Source: Vibrio sp. NTOU-M3
Lineage (GTDB): Bacteria > Pseudomonadota > Gammaproteobacteria > Enterobacterales > Vibrionaceae
Direction: 5' to 3'
Assembly: GCF_040869035.1 (NCBI RefSeq)
Contig: NZ_CP162100.1
Span: 558,001 to 622,000, forward strand
DNA length: 64,000 bases
This document shows, piece after piece, positions 47,740 to 56,456 of this stretch. Within the stretch, counting starts at the first letter, position 1, and each line of letters opens with the position of its first letter. A program made the position numbers and the translations under genes. Under the pieces are notes generated by a model that ran no database searches, was not told the DNA's origin, and saw nothing but the letters and a program-made list of their open reading frames with translations.

Positions 47740-48849
47740 TTAGGCAAAATACAACACGCCAAGAGAAGCGAGCTGTGTTGCACCGGTGACTTCCGGTAAG
47801 TTACTAGGTAAATTGTGTATCCGACGTTGCGCTAACCACGCAAACGCCATGGCTTCCATATAGTCGCTGTCGACACCTTTCTCTGAGGTTGAACATACCT
47901 GCCACTGCGGTAAGAGTTCTGCAATGCGAGCCATCAATAGGGGGTTTTGAGCGCCGCCACCACAGACTAATAATTCCGGCTTAGCACCTATCAAAAATTT
48001 GGAGACCTCGTCAGCGATGGTCACCGCGGTATATTCGCATAAGGTGCGTTGCACATCTGCTTCATTAATGTCAAAGCTTGTTAGTTGTTGTTCTAACCAA
48101 GGTAGATTAAACAGTTCTCGCCCGGTGCTTTTAGGTGCAGCTTGATTGAAGTAGGGCTCGCTTAATAGCTGGGTTAGTAACTCGGAGTGAACCTGTCCTT
48201 GCTGGGCAAACTGTGCATTCTTATCGAACTTTGCGCCAGTGTGTTTATTGCACCAACTGTCCATCAACATATTGCCCGGCCCCGTGTCGTAACCTAAGAC
48301 TTTTTCATGTGGGCGGATGACCGATATATTGGCAATTCCCCCGATATTGAGTACCACGACACTAGAGTCACTAGATTGAAAAATGGTTTGGTGAAATGCC
48401 GGGACCAAAGGCGCGCCCTGACCACCAAGCGCCATGTCTTTTCGACGAAAATCTGCAACGGTATCGATACCTGTTCTACTGGCGACAATGTTGGCATCGC
48501 CAAGTTGCATCGTAAAAGGTGCATCGCCAGTTGGCTGGTGGAATACGGTTTGTCCATGATTACCAATGGCGCGTATTTGCGTAGCCTGGTAACCCGATTT
48601 ATCGAGCAAAGCGAGCACGGCATCGGCAAACAGGTGACCCAGCAAATGATCAAGTTCACCGATTTCTTTCAAGTTGGTTTGCTGGCCGATACAGACATTG
48701 AGAAGCCGATTTTTCAGCGACTCAGGCATTGGGTATTCATCGTGCGCCAACAATTGAATGTTGTTGTCTGCAATGGTTACTAATGCGGTGTCCACGCCAT
48801 CCATACTGGTGCCGGACATTACGCCAATGTAAAGCTCTTGTTTTGTCAT
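47740..48849 (-). CDS. anmK: anhydro-N-acetylmuramic acid kinase
   Basis: AnmK opens and phosphorylates 1,6-anhydro-MurNAc to MurNAc-6-P. The protein is 369 aa from ATG 48849, exactly the E. coli length. It has the nucleotide-binding start [14 protein letters not shown] and later [11 protein letters not shown]. The frame is open to 48933, but that extension is not conserved. It diverges from nagZ and feeds murQ. Confidence 0.95.
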   Translation of the reverse strand: MTKQELYIGVMSGTSMDGVDTALVTIADNNIQLLAHDEYPMPESLKNRLLNVCIGQQTNLKEIGELDHLLGHLFADAVLALLDKSGYQATQIRAIGNHGQTVFHQPTGDAPFTMQLGDANIVASRTGIDTVADFRRKDMALGGQGAPLVPAFHQTIFQSSDSSVVVLNIGGIANISVIRPHEKVLGYDTGPGNMLMDSWCNKHTGAKFDKNAQFAQQGQVHSELLTQLLSEPYFNQAAPKSTGRELFNLPWLEQQLTSFDINEADVQRTLCEYTAVTIADEVSKFLIGAKPELLVCGGGAQNPLLMARIAELLPQWQVCSTSEKGVDSDYMEAMAFAWLAQRRIHNLPSNLPEVTGATQLASLGVLYFA

Positions 48850-48948
48850 GGTCAGAATCCGCTGCCGATTATTGAAAGCCATTGTAATGCAATAATAAAC
48901 CGAATAATCTGCCTGCATAGAAGATATTTGCAATGGCTGGGAGAAAAT

Positions 48949-49935
48949 ATGGGACCGCTATGGGTTGATGTGGAAGGCTATGAGCTGAATGCTGAAGATC
49001 GTGAGATCTTGCAGCACCCGACCGTTGGGGGCTTAATCCTATTTACACGTAATTATCACGATAGTGAACAATTACAAGCGTTGGTCAAATCAATTCGAAA
49101 TACGGTGAAACGCCCTTTTTTGATCGGTGTTGACCAAGAAGGAGGACGAGTTCAGCGTTTCCGTGAAGGTTTCTCCCGTATACCCGCAGCACAGCAATAT
49201 GCAGAGCAGGCAAATGGGGAACAACTGGCTGAGCTTGGCGGCTGGTTAATGGCGGCTGAGTTAATTGCTCATGATATTGACCTTAGTTTTGCCCCTGTGT
49301 TGGACAAGGGGCATAAATCTAAAGCCATTGGCAATCGTGCCTTCGGCGAGGATATCGAGACCATTTTGACTCATAGCATGGCTTATATGCGTGGTATGAA
49401 GGCGGCGGGTATGGCAACGACAGGAAAGCATTTCCCAGGGCATGGTGGAGTGCTGGCCGATTCGCACCTAGAGACACCAATCGACAACCGTAGCGATATT
49501 ATCGAAACAGATATGGCGATATTCAAAGCGCAAATTGATGCATCCATTTTGGATGCGATGATGCCGGCTCATGTTGTTTATCCTCATTATGATCCTGAGC
49601 CTGCCAGTGGTTCTGAATATTGGCTAAAGCGCGTGCTCCGGGAACAGCTTGGTTTTAACGGCCTGATTTTTTCAGATGATTTGACCATGGAAGGCGCCTC
49701 TATCATGGGAGGGCCAGCAGAGCGTGCCCATCAGGCGCTAGTTGCAGGTTGTGATATGTTGTTGGTTTGCAATCAACGTGATGCTCAGGTCGAAGTATTG
49801 GATAACCTGCCAATCCTTGAAACCCCAATTGCACAAACGATGCTGAAAAAGCAAAGCTATACGCTATCTGAACTACGGCTTTCACCACAATGGAAACAGG
49901 CTTCAGAGGCGATGACGCGTCTATTGGAGTGCTAA
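48949..49935 (+). CDS. nagZ: beta-N-acetylhexosaminidase NagZ
   Basis: NagZ removes GlcNAc from anhydro-muropeptides in the cytoplasm, giving anhydro-MurNAc peptides, the source of the AnmK substrate. The 328-aa GH3 enzyme has [14 protein letters not shown] (catalytic His loop) and the nucleophile Asp in [10 protein letters not shown]. The true start is ATG 48949 ([10 protein letters not shown]), with GGGAG 6 bases upstream. The open frame from 48838 is not conserved. The start codons of anmK and nagZ are 99 bases apart. Confidence 0.96.
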   Translation: MGPLWVDVEGYELNAEDREILQHPTVGGLILFTRNYHDSEQLQALVKSIRNTVKRPFLIGVDQEGGRVQRFREGFSRIPAAQQYAEQANGEQLAELGGWLMAAELIAHDIDLSFAPVLDKGHKSKAIGNRAFGEDIETILTHSMAYMRGMKAAGMATTGKHFPGHGGVLADSHLETPIDNRSDIIETDMAIFKAQIDASILDAMMPAHVVYPHYDPEPASGSEYWLKRVLREQLGFNGLIFSDDLTMEGASIMGGPAERAHQALVAGCDMLLVCNQRDAQVEVLDNLPILETPIAQTMLKKQSYTLSELRLSPQWKQASEAMTRLLEC

Positions 49936-49945
49936 TCCTACTGTT

Positions 49946-49974
49946 AAAAAAGAGCCGCTTGAGCGGCTCTTTTT
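49946..49974. terminator. bidirectional terminator between nagZ and btsR
   Basis: AAAAGAGCCGC pairs with GCGGCTCTTTT around TTGA. Confidence 0.92.
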
Positions 49975-49994
49975 CATTTTGGAAGTAGGGCGGA

Positions 49995-50708
49995 TTAGTG
50001 AAAGCCCAACATTTCTTTTAAGGTTTTTAGGTAGCGGCGGCTAACCGGAACCTTATGATCGCTGAGTGTGATAATTTCGGCTAAACCATTTTCCAACAGT
50101 TTAATTTCTTTAATCGCTTTCACATTAACTAGATATTGGCGATGGCAGCGTACCAATGGCGTTTTTTCTTCCAGAATCTTTAATGTTAATTGGCTGGTTG
50201 CTGTTTGCTCTGTCGTTTGTACGTGTACCCCACTGATATCGCTGTAAGCGCATTCCACTTCTGAGGTAGGAATGATCATAATGCGATTGAGGCCAACACA
50301 AGGCACTTGATCTAAGGTGGCAGGAGAAAGCACCGTGACGTCAGGTTTCACTTCACTTTTCAGTAGGCGCACCAGTGTTTTCTCTAAACGAGCGGTGTCG
50401 ACAGGCTTTAATAAATAATCAAAGGCATTTTCTTCAAAGGCTTGTATTGCAAACTGGTCGTAAGCCGTGACAAATACCACTTTCGGCATGGTATCAGGGT
50501 CTAACATTCCTAAAAGCTCAATGCCCGTAACTTGTGGCATTTGGATATCAAGAAAGACCACATCCGGTTTAAGTTGATTGATTTTCTTTAACCCTTCAAT
50601 GGCATTTGCCGCTTGATCAAGAACCTCGATCTGGCCGGTTTCTTCGAGCAGTTCGGTGAGCTCTTCGCGCGCAAATAATTCGTCATCAATGACCAGTGCA
50701 GAAAGCAT
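49995..50708 (-). CDS. btsR: LytTR response regulator BtsR
   Basis: The 237-aa protein has a receiver domain with phospho-acceptor D54 (VVFLDIQMP) and acidic D8-D9, then a C-terminal LytTR DNA-binding domain (about 135-235) with LVRCHRQYLVNVKAI. D54 is the same number as in E. coli BtsR (YehT). LytTR proteins bind direct repeats about two helical turns apart. It follows btsS by 9 bases. Its likely target is cstA with the 20-bp array. Confidence 0.9.
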   Translation of the reverse strand: MLSALVIDDELFAREELTELLEETGQIEVLDQAANAIEGLKKINQLKPDVVFLDIQMPQVTGIELLGMLDPDTMPKVVFVTAYDQFAIQAFEENAFDYLLKPVDTARLEKTLVRLLKSEVKPDVTVLSPATLDQVPCVGLNRIMIIPTSEVECAYSDISGVHVQTTEQTATSQLTLKILEEKTPLVRCHRQYLVNVKAIKEIKLLENGLAEIITLSDHKVPVSRRYLKTLKEMLGFH

Positions 50709-50717
50709 GTTATAACC

Positions 50718-52394
50718 TTAATCCGTTCCTTGGTTGGGGATAATAAAACTCATTTGGGTAAAGCGTTGCGGTGCCACATCGATACAAAGTGCACTATGGC
50801 GACCAAACTGGTTACGTAAGCGTTTATCCACAATTTGCATGCCTAATCCAATGTGGTCTTCGTCTGGTGTGGTGTAACTCCCTGCATTGTCCTCAACAAT
50901 GATCCGAGTCCCACCATCAACGTTTTCACTGAAAATACGAATGATGCCACCTTCAAGCCGGTTTGAAATACCGTGTTTAATCGCATTCTCAACCAAGGGC
51001 TGTAGTGTAAAGCTTGGCAGATTTCGTTCAAGGATCGAATCATCAATATTGAACTCAACATCAAGACGATCGGTAAATCGGGCTTTTTCGATGGTGAGAT
51101 AAGCATTTACGTGTGCCAGCTCCTCTTTTAAGGTCACTGTCTCTATATTTTGCTTAAGGTTACTGCGGAAAAATTGTGATAAATGCTGGATGAGTTCTCG
51201 AGCCTTGGGAGGATCGCGACGGATGACCGCACTGATGGTGTTCAGTGCATTAAATAGAAAGTGTGGATTAACTTGCGCATGTAACAGCTTGATTTCTGCC
51301 TGAGATAAAAGGTTTTGCTTTTGTTGGTAGTCACCATACAGGATCTGACTGGAAAGCAGTTGTGCTATCCCTTCTGCCATCGACATATTAATCGTAGAGA
51401 ACAGTTTTCTTTTTGGCTCATAGAGCTTAATGGTACCGATGACTCGATCACCAGTACGTAAAGGAATGATCAGGGCAGAGCCTAGCTTACACTGAGAGGA
51501 TATCGAGCATTGATAAGGTTTTTCTTTTCCGTCTAGGTAGATGATGTCATTTTTCTGGATGGCGTCTAAGGTGCTTTGAGATGAAATTGGCGTATCGGGT
51601 TTATGGTGATCATCACCAATGCCTACGAATGCGAGAATCTTCTCATCATCGGTAATTGAAACCGCACCGACATTAGTCTCTTCATAAATAATACGAGCAA
51701 TCTTCTCGGCATTTTCAGTGTTAAATCCAGAAGCAAGGATACCGACAGAACGCTCCGCGATATTGAGTGCTCGACGGGAAAACGTGGCTGAATACTCCTC
51801 AAAAATCGTTTTTCTATCTTGAAGAATACTCATAAATAGAGCTGCGCCGACAGAGTTAGCAATAATCATTGGGGCAGCGATCGCTGAAACAAGTTCATAA
51901 GCTTCATGAAATGGTTTTGCGACAATCAAAATGATCACCATCTGGACAATTTCCGCGACTAATGTAATTGAAAAGACGATGCTGGGATTAAAGAGACTTG
52001 CCCCTTTCCCTTTGCGAACGAGATAGGTATGCAGTAATCCACCAATCAGCCCTTCTGCGGTGGTTGAAATAGCACAGGCCACATCGGTAAAGCCGCCAAG
52101 TGAGTACCTATGCATACCTCCAGTTAACCCTACAAGGAATCCAACTACGGGCCCCCCAAATAACCCACCCATAACTGCGCCAATGGCCCGGGTATTGGCA
52201 ATGGCATCATTGATCTGTAAGCCAAAGTAGGTCCCCATGATACAAAAAAGTGAAAATAGGACGTAAATGCTGATCTTATGGCTTAAGCGGCTGGAAATAT
52301 TCAATAATGGTAAAAAAATTGGGGTCTTACTCAACATGTATGCCAGTACTAAGTACACACACATTTGTTGAAGTAACGAAAGAATCAGATCCAT
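50718..52394 (-). CDS. btsS: LytS-type sensor histidine kinase BtsS
   Basis: The 558-aa protein has an N-terminal 5TM-5TMR_LYT domain (about 1-185), a GAF domain (about 215-345), and a LytS-type kinase domain with the phospho-accepting His in QVNPHFLFNALN and a C-terminal ATPase. E. coli BtsS senses extracellular pyruvate with high affinity. The family match and the CstA-type carrier nearby suggest the same here. btsS and btsR form one operon. Confidence 0.9.
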   Translation of the reverse strand: MDLILSLLQQMCVYLVLAYMLSKTPIFLPLLNISSRLSHKISIYVLFSLFCIMGTYFGLQINDAIANTRAIGAVMGGLFGGPVVGFLVGLTGGMHRYSLGGFTDVACAISTTAEGLIGGLLHTYLVRKGKGASLFNPSIVFSITLVAEIVQMVIILIVAKPFHEAYELVSAIAAPMIIANSVGAALFMSILQDRKTIFEEYSATFSRRALNIAERSVGILASGFNTENAEKIARIIYEETNVGAVSITDDEKILAFVGIGDDHHKPDTPISSQSTLDAIQKNDIIYLDGKEKPYQCSISSQCKLGSALIIPLRTGDRVIGTIKLYEPKRKLFSTINMSMAEGIAQLLSSQILYGDYQQKQNLLSQAEIKLLHAQVNPHFLFNALNTISAVIRRDPPKARELIQHLSQFFRSNLKQNIETVTLKEELAHVNAYLTIEKARFTDRLDVEFNIDDSILERNLPSFTLQPLVENAIKHGISNRLEGGIIRIFSENVDGGTRIIVEDNAGSYTTPDEDHIGLGMQIVDKRLRNQFGRHSALCIDVAPQRFTQMSFIIPNQGTD

Positions 52395-52497
52395 AGTATT
52401 CGCTGCATGGGCAATTTGCTCTTGATTTTAGTCGAGTTAATGGTGAGAAAACATGGCTATAACGCCCAAATACGGATAAAGATAAAAAAGAAATAGG

Positions 52498-52515
52498 TGT
52501 AAATTATATTTTACA
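52498..52515. promoter_or_regulatory. TyrR box 1 (perfect) upstream of aroF
   Basis: TGTAAATTATATTTTACA matches the consensus TGTAAA-N6-TTTACA at all specified bases. Its centre is 36 bases upstream of the proposed -35. Confidence 0.85.
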
Positions 52516-52520
52516 TAATG

Positions 52521-52538
52521 TGTATTTTTTATTTTACG
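52521..52538. promoter_or_regulatory. TyrR box 2 (weak) upstream of aroF
   Basis: TGTATTTTTTATTTTACG matches 9 of 12 specified bases and lies 23 bp from box 1, abutting the proposed -35. A strong-weak pair is typical of tyrosine-dependent repression. Confidence 0.6.
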
Positions 52539-52539
52539 C

Positions 52540-52567
52540 TTGCAATGTGAGATTAGATTGTTATTTT
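52540..52567 (+). promoter_or_regulatory. putative aroF promoter
   Basis: TTGCAA (52540-52545), 16 bases, TATTTT (52562-52567). Transcription would begin near 52574. Confidence 0.45.
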
Positions 52568-52605
52568 ATGGTTAAGCGCAAAAGTCAGTCGAGGATGTGA
52601 CTGGC

Positions 52606-52623
52606 TGTAATTTAAAATGTACA
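52606..52623. promoter_or_regulatory. possible third TyrR box, in the aroF leader
   Basis: TGTAATTTAAAATGTACA matches 10 of 12 specified bases and ends 11 bases before the start codon. E. coli aroF also has three boxes, but none this close to the start as far as I recall. Confidence 0.45.
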
Positions 52624-52634
52624 GGTCGTAAGTT

Positions 52635-53711
52635 ATGCAAAAAAGTGAATTGAGTAATATTAACATCAGTGAAGAGAAAGTTCTGATCACACCTGATGAA
52701 TTGAAAGCAAAGATCCCATTGTCTGACAATGCTCGCCGCTTTATTCAAGAGTCTCGTCAGACAATTGCAAACATTATTCAGAAAAAAGATCACCGCCTCC
52801 TTGTGGTATGTGGTCCTTGTTCTATTCACGACCTTGATGCCGCAAAGGATTATGCGCGTCGCTTGAAAGCGCTCTCTGAGCAGCTCAATGACCAACTTTA
52901 CATTGTTATGCGCGTTTATTTTGAGAAGCCTCGTACTACCGTTGGTTGGAAAGGATTGATTAACGATCCGCATCTTGATGGCAGCTTTGATATTGAACAT
53001 GGATTGCATGTTGGCCGTCAGCTACTGGTTGAACTGGCTGAAATGGAGATCCCACTAGCCACCGAAGCTTTAGATCCGATCAGCCCTCAGTACCTTGCTG
53101 ACACATTTAGCTGGGCTGCCATTGGCGCACGTACAACGGAATCACAAACCCACCGTGAAATGGCCAGTGGCTTATCGATGCCTATCGGCTTTAAGAATGG
53201 TACCGATGGCAGTTTGGCGACGGCGATCAATGCGATGCAAGCTGCATCGTCAAGCCATCGTTTTATGGGGATTAACCGTGAAGGTCAGGTAGCGCTTCTT
53301 ACCACTCAAGGAAATCCTAATGGTCACGTGATCCTACGTGGTGGTAAGCAAACCAACTACGATTCAGTATCTGTTAACGAGTGCGAACAAGAGATGGCGA
53401 AGTCTGGTCTTGATGCTTCTTTGATGGTGGACTGTAGTCATGCAAACTCGCGTAAAGATTACCGTCGCCAACCCCTAGTGGCGGAAGATGTATTGCATCA
53501 AATTCGTGAAGGGAATAAATCCATTATTGGCTTGATGATCGAGAGTCATATCAATGAAGGAAACCAATCTTCTGACATCCCTCTCAATGAAATGCAATAT
53601 GGCGTATCGATTACCGATGCATGTATTAATTGGGATTCAACTGAGGCATTATTACGTCATGCGCACTCTGAGTTGGTGCCGTTCTTGGAAGATCGCCTAA
53701 AGGGAGAATAG
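52635..53711 (+). CDS. aroF: DAHP synthase, tyrosine-sensitive type
   Basis: AroF condenses PEP and erythrose-4-phosphate, the first step of aromatic amino acid synthesis. The 358-aa class I enzyme has [10 protein letters not shown] near residue 58 with the metal Cys, [15 protein letters not shown], and [10 protein letters not shown]. The tyrosine-sensitive assignment rests on the operon with tyrA and the TyrR boxes. tyrA follows by 8 bases, as in E. coli aroF-tyrA. Confidence 0.95.
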   Translation: MQKSELSNINISEEKVLITPDELKAKIPLSDNARRFIQESRQTIANIIQKKDHRLLVVCGPCSIHDLDAAKDYARRLKALSEQLNDQLYIVMRVYFEKPRTTVGWKGLINDPHLDGSFDIEHGLHVGRQLLVELAEMEIPLATEALDPISPQYLADTFSWAAIGARTTESQTHREMASGLSMPIGFKNGTDGSLATAINAMQAASSSHRFMGINREGQVALLTTQGNPNGHVILRGGKQTNYDSVSVNECEQEMAKSGLDASLMVDCSHANSRKDYRRQPLVAEDVLHQIREGNKSIIGLMIESHINEGNQSSDIPLNEMQYGVSITDACINWDSTEALLRHAHSELVPFLEDRLKGE

Positions 53712-53719
53712 GGAAGTCC

Positions 53720-54847
53720 ATGGCTGTAGAACTGAACGAATTGAGAGATCAGATTGATGTTGTCGATAAACAGATGTTGGATCTGTTGGCTCAACGATTA
53801 GCATTGGTTGAAAAAGTGGGAGAAGTGAAGAGCCAGCACGGTTTGCCCATCTATGCCCCTGACCGAGAGGCTGCTATGCTTGCCTCTCGACGTGAGGAAG
53901 CGGAGAAGAAAGGCGTTCCGCCACAACTGATTGAAGATATTTTACGTCGAACCATGCGTGAGTCTTACGCCAGTGAAAAAGACTCTGGTTTTAAATGTCT
54001 TAATCCAGAGCTGCGTTCTGTCGTGATCATCGGTGGTAACGGCCAATTGGGTGGTTTGTTTGGTCGCATGTTCAAGTTATCTGGCTACCAAGTGAAAGTG
54101 TTAGGTAGCAAAGATTGGCATCGTGCTGATGAGATCTTAGATGATGCTGGACTTGTCGTTGTTACGGTTCCTATTCATCTCACTCAAGGAGTGATCGAAA
54201 AGCTTGAGCGTTTACCGCAAGATTGTATTTTGTGTGATCTCACCTCAATCAAGTCGAAACCACTGCAAGCAATGATGCAGGTGCATAATGGTCCAGTAGT
54301 TGGTTTACACCCAATGTTTGGTCCTGATGTTCCTAGTTTGGCTAAGCAGGTCATTGTTTACTGTCATGGCCGTGGAGAGCAGCATTACCAATGGCTATTG
54401 GAGCAATTTTCGATTTGGGGTGCGAGCTTGTGTCAAATCGATGCGCATGAGCATGATCATGGTATGACACTCATTCAGGCACTGCGTCACTTCACATCCT
54501 TTGCTTACGGCTTGCATCTGAGCCGTGAGAACCCAAGCCTCGACAAACTGCTGCAACTCAGTTCACCGATCTATCGTCTCGAATTAGCGATGGTGGGTCG
54601 TCTGTTTGCTCAAGATCCAAACCTTTACGGTGATATCATTCTTGCTTCAGAAGAAAACATTGAAATGATCAGGCGTTTCCACCACTGTTTTGGTGAAGCG
54701 TTACAGATCCTAGAAGGTCATGATAAGCAAGCCTTTGTCGATAGCTTTGCGACTGTCAGTGAATGGTTTGGAGATTACTCATCACAATTTATGGCTGAGA
54801 GTCAGAACCTACTCAAACAAGCCAATGATTCTATTCATCGCGGGTAA
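53720..54847 (+). CDS. tyrA: chorismate mutase / prephenate dehydrogenase
   Basis: TyrA converts chorismate to prephenate and on to 4-hydroxyphenylpyruvate for tyrosine. The 375-aa protein has an N-terminal AroQ-type mutase helical domain (about 1-90) and an NAD-binding dehydrogenase domain with [14 protein letters not shown] near residue 107. [10 protein letters not shown] and DAHEHDHGM follow. The length matches E. coli (373). It is expected to be tyrosine-inhibited and TyrR-repressed with aroF. Confidence 0.96.
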   Translation: MAVELNELRDQIDVVDKQMLDLLAQRLALVEKVGEVKSQHGLPIYAPDREAAMLASRREEAEKKGVPPQLIEDILRRTMRESYASEKDSGFKCLNPELRSVVIIGGNGQLGGLFGRMFKLSGYQVKVLGSKDWHRADEILDDAGLVVVTVPIHLTQGVIEKLERLPQDCILCDLTSIKSKPLQAMMQVHNGPVVGLHPMFGPDVPSLAKQVIVYCHGRGEQHYQWLLEQFSIWGASLCQIDAHEHDHGMTLIQALRHFTSFAYGLHLSRENPSLDKLLQLSSPIYRLELAMVGRLFAQDPNLYGDIILASEENIEMIRRFHHCFGEALQILEGHDKQAFVDSFATVSEWFGDYSSQFMAESQNLLKQANDSIHRG

Positions 54848-54849
54848 CT

Positions 54850-54877
54850 AAAAAGAGCTGCTGCTGCAGCTCTTTTT
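54850..54877. terminator. bidirectional terminator between tyrA and the M23 peptidase gene
   Basis: AAAAAGAGCTGC pairs with GCAGCTCTTTTT around TGCT. Confidence 0.92.
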
Positions 54878-54886
54878 GTTGGTATC

Positions 54887-55900
54887 TCAATTTGTAGTTA
54901 ATTCGGTTTCGGTGGTTGTATCACTTTTTACTGTATCTAAGTTAAGTGGTGGGGTAGCGTTATTGGTTAAAGTAACTTGCAGTCGTACCACATCATCTAT
55001 CATTTTAACTAATGGTCCCCAAGTGACCTTTTTCTCTTTTTCAAACAGTGAGTCAAAGTTATCAGGAGTCCAAGTCATGGTGTTTTCAGGGTTGAGTGGT
55101 CGGCCAAGAAAATGCACTTCGTAGTGCAGGTGTGGGCCAGTTGAGTTTCCTGAATTTCCGCAATTTGCGATTTTTTGGCCTTTGCGAACAAATTCTCCTC
55201 GGCGTACATGAAACTTCGCTAAGTGGGCATAGGAACTTGTAAAACCAAACGCATGACGCATGGTGACGTAGTTTCCGAAACCTCCAGTGCTTGGTCGAGC
55301 CGATTCAATAACGCCATCAGCGGGCGCGTATATTGCGCTTCCCATATCGCAGGTTAAATCAACCCCAGAGTGCATACGACGTTGCCCTGAAATAGGATTG
55401 ATGCGGCGACCAAAAGGTGAGGATACGCGGTTGTATTCCAATGGGGTGTCGTTTGGGATCATGCGAAACATGGTTGCACGTACTGCAGAATCGATTGCTG
55501 CTGCATCAACCCGCTCTTCTAACGAGCGTTCATTATTGCTTTCCTCTGTGCGACTAATCCCAAGGACCGATTCAACATCAAAGACCCGCTTCCCTAAGGT
55601 TTGAAGCTGGGTTTGTTTTTCTTCTAACTCAAGAGATAAAGAATGAGCGACGTCCAATTGCTCGTTGTATTGCTGCTCTAACTCGCTCTTTTGTTGTTCT
55701 GTTTGACGTACTTGGTTGAGCAATTGCTGGTAGTCATCTTGCGTATTTTGCTGACTACGCCATGTGGTATAGAGGTAGCTCGCAGCGGTGCAAGTGATCA
55801 AAATGATAGAGCTTAGTATGATAAGAGCAGTTTTTCTGGTGATATAAAAAAGCTGCTCTCCATCAGAAGAAGGGATAGAAATCGTTATTTTTCGTGACAT
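54887..55900 (-). CDS. membrane-anchored M23 metallopeptidase (murein endopeptidase type)
   Basis: The 337-aa protein has one N-terminal transmembrane helix (about 25-47), a coiled coil (about 50-110, Gln/Glu-rich), and an M23 domain (about 160-275). The zinc motif set is present: H in RMHSGVDL with its Asp, and HLH in TGPHLHYEV. It should therefore be an active endopeptidase that cuts peptidoglycan cross-links in the periplasm. It follows the PilZ gene by only 6 bases, so the two form one unit. Confidence 0.88.
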   Translation of the reverse strand: MSRKITISIPSSDGEQLFYITRKTALIILSSIILITCTAASYLYTTWRSQQNTQDDYQQLLNQVRQTEQQKSELEQQYNEQLDVAHSLSLELEEKQTQLQTLGKRVFDVESVLGISRTEESNNERSLEERVDAAAIDSAVRATMFRMIPNDTPLEYNRVSSPFGRRINPISGQRRMHSGVDLTCDMGSAIYAPADGVIESARPSTGGFGNYVTMRHAFGFTSSYAHLAKFHVRRGEFVRKGQKIANCGNSGNSTGPHLHYEVHFLGRPLNPENTMTWTPDNFDSLFEKEKKVTWGPLVKMIDDVVRLQVTLTNNATPPLNLDTVKSDTTTETELTTN

Positions 55901-55906
55901 ATCGCA

Positions 55907-56284
55907 TTAGTTATGGGGAGATTCCCCTAAATCCGATAGGTGTTCTAGCTCCCGGTGTAGCAAGCTGTCGTCACCTACGTTGAGTTCTACCAACCGCTTC
56001 AAGTGTCCAATACTATTGATATCGATATGATCGATGCTCATTCTTAGTATTCCGTTGGAGCAACTTATCAAGTTGCCAACCAACTGAATAACGACATCAC
56101 TGTCGGGAAGCGAAAATTCAACATCTACGGTTTGATTAGGGGTCAATTTATCGGCTTGTTCGGACTTTAATAACAGTCCGTGCAGTGATAAATCATTTAC
56201 TTCTGCGCTAATTGTTGTGCCATTTTGCTGCAAAGTTGCTTGTGCCTGATAAATAATGCGTGAAAAGCGACGTCGTTCAGTCAT
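55907..56284 (-). CDS. plzA: PilZ-domain protein
   Basis: The 125-aa protein is almost wholly a PilZ domain. Both c-di-GMP motifs are visible: RRRFSR near the N terminus (RxxxR type) and DLSLHG (D-x-S-x-x-G) near residue 31. It is probably able to bind c-di-GMP. Synteny suggests VC0697 (PlzA) of V. cholerae, but I name it with reservation. Co-transcription with an M23 peptidase gene hints at a link between c-di-GMP and cell-wall cutting. Confidence 0.75.
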   Translation of the reverse strand: MTERRRFSRIIYQAQATLQQNGTTISAEVNDLSLHGLLLKSEQADKLTPNQTVDVEFSLPDSDVVIQLVGNLISCSNGILRMSIDHIDINSIGHLKRLVELNVGDDSLLHRELEHLSDLGESPHN

Positions 56285-56403
56285 GGTTATCCCTCATATA
56301 GACTTCTAAGAAGCTTAGCAGAATCCAAGTAGCTTCAATGCGTTACCGTTCGCAATTATATTATAGCCCCTAAGAACACAAGCTAGCGTAACCATATAAA
56401 CCG

Positions 56404-56437
56404 CAAATAAATAAGGCCGCTAATCATAGCGGCCTTT
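56404..56437 (-). terminator. terminator of ettA
   Basis: AAGGCCGCTA and TAGCGGCCTT form the stem around ATCA. On the minus strand TTATTTATTTG follows. Confidence 0.65.
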
Positions 56438-56456
56438 GTGCAAAATTCAAGCAATA

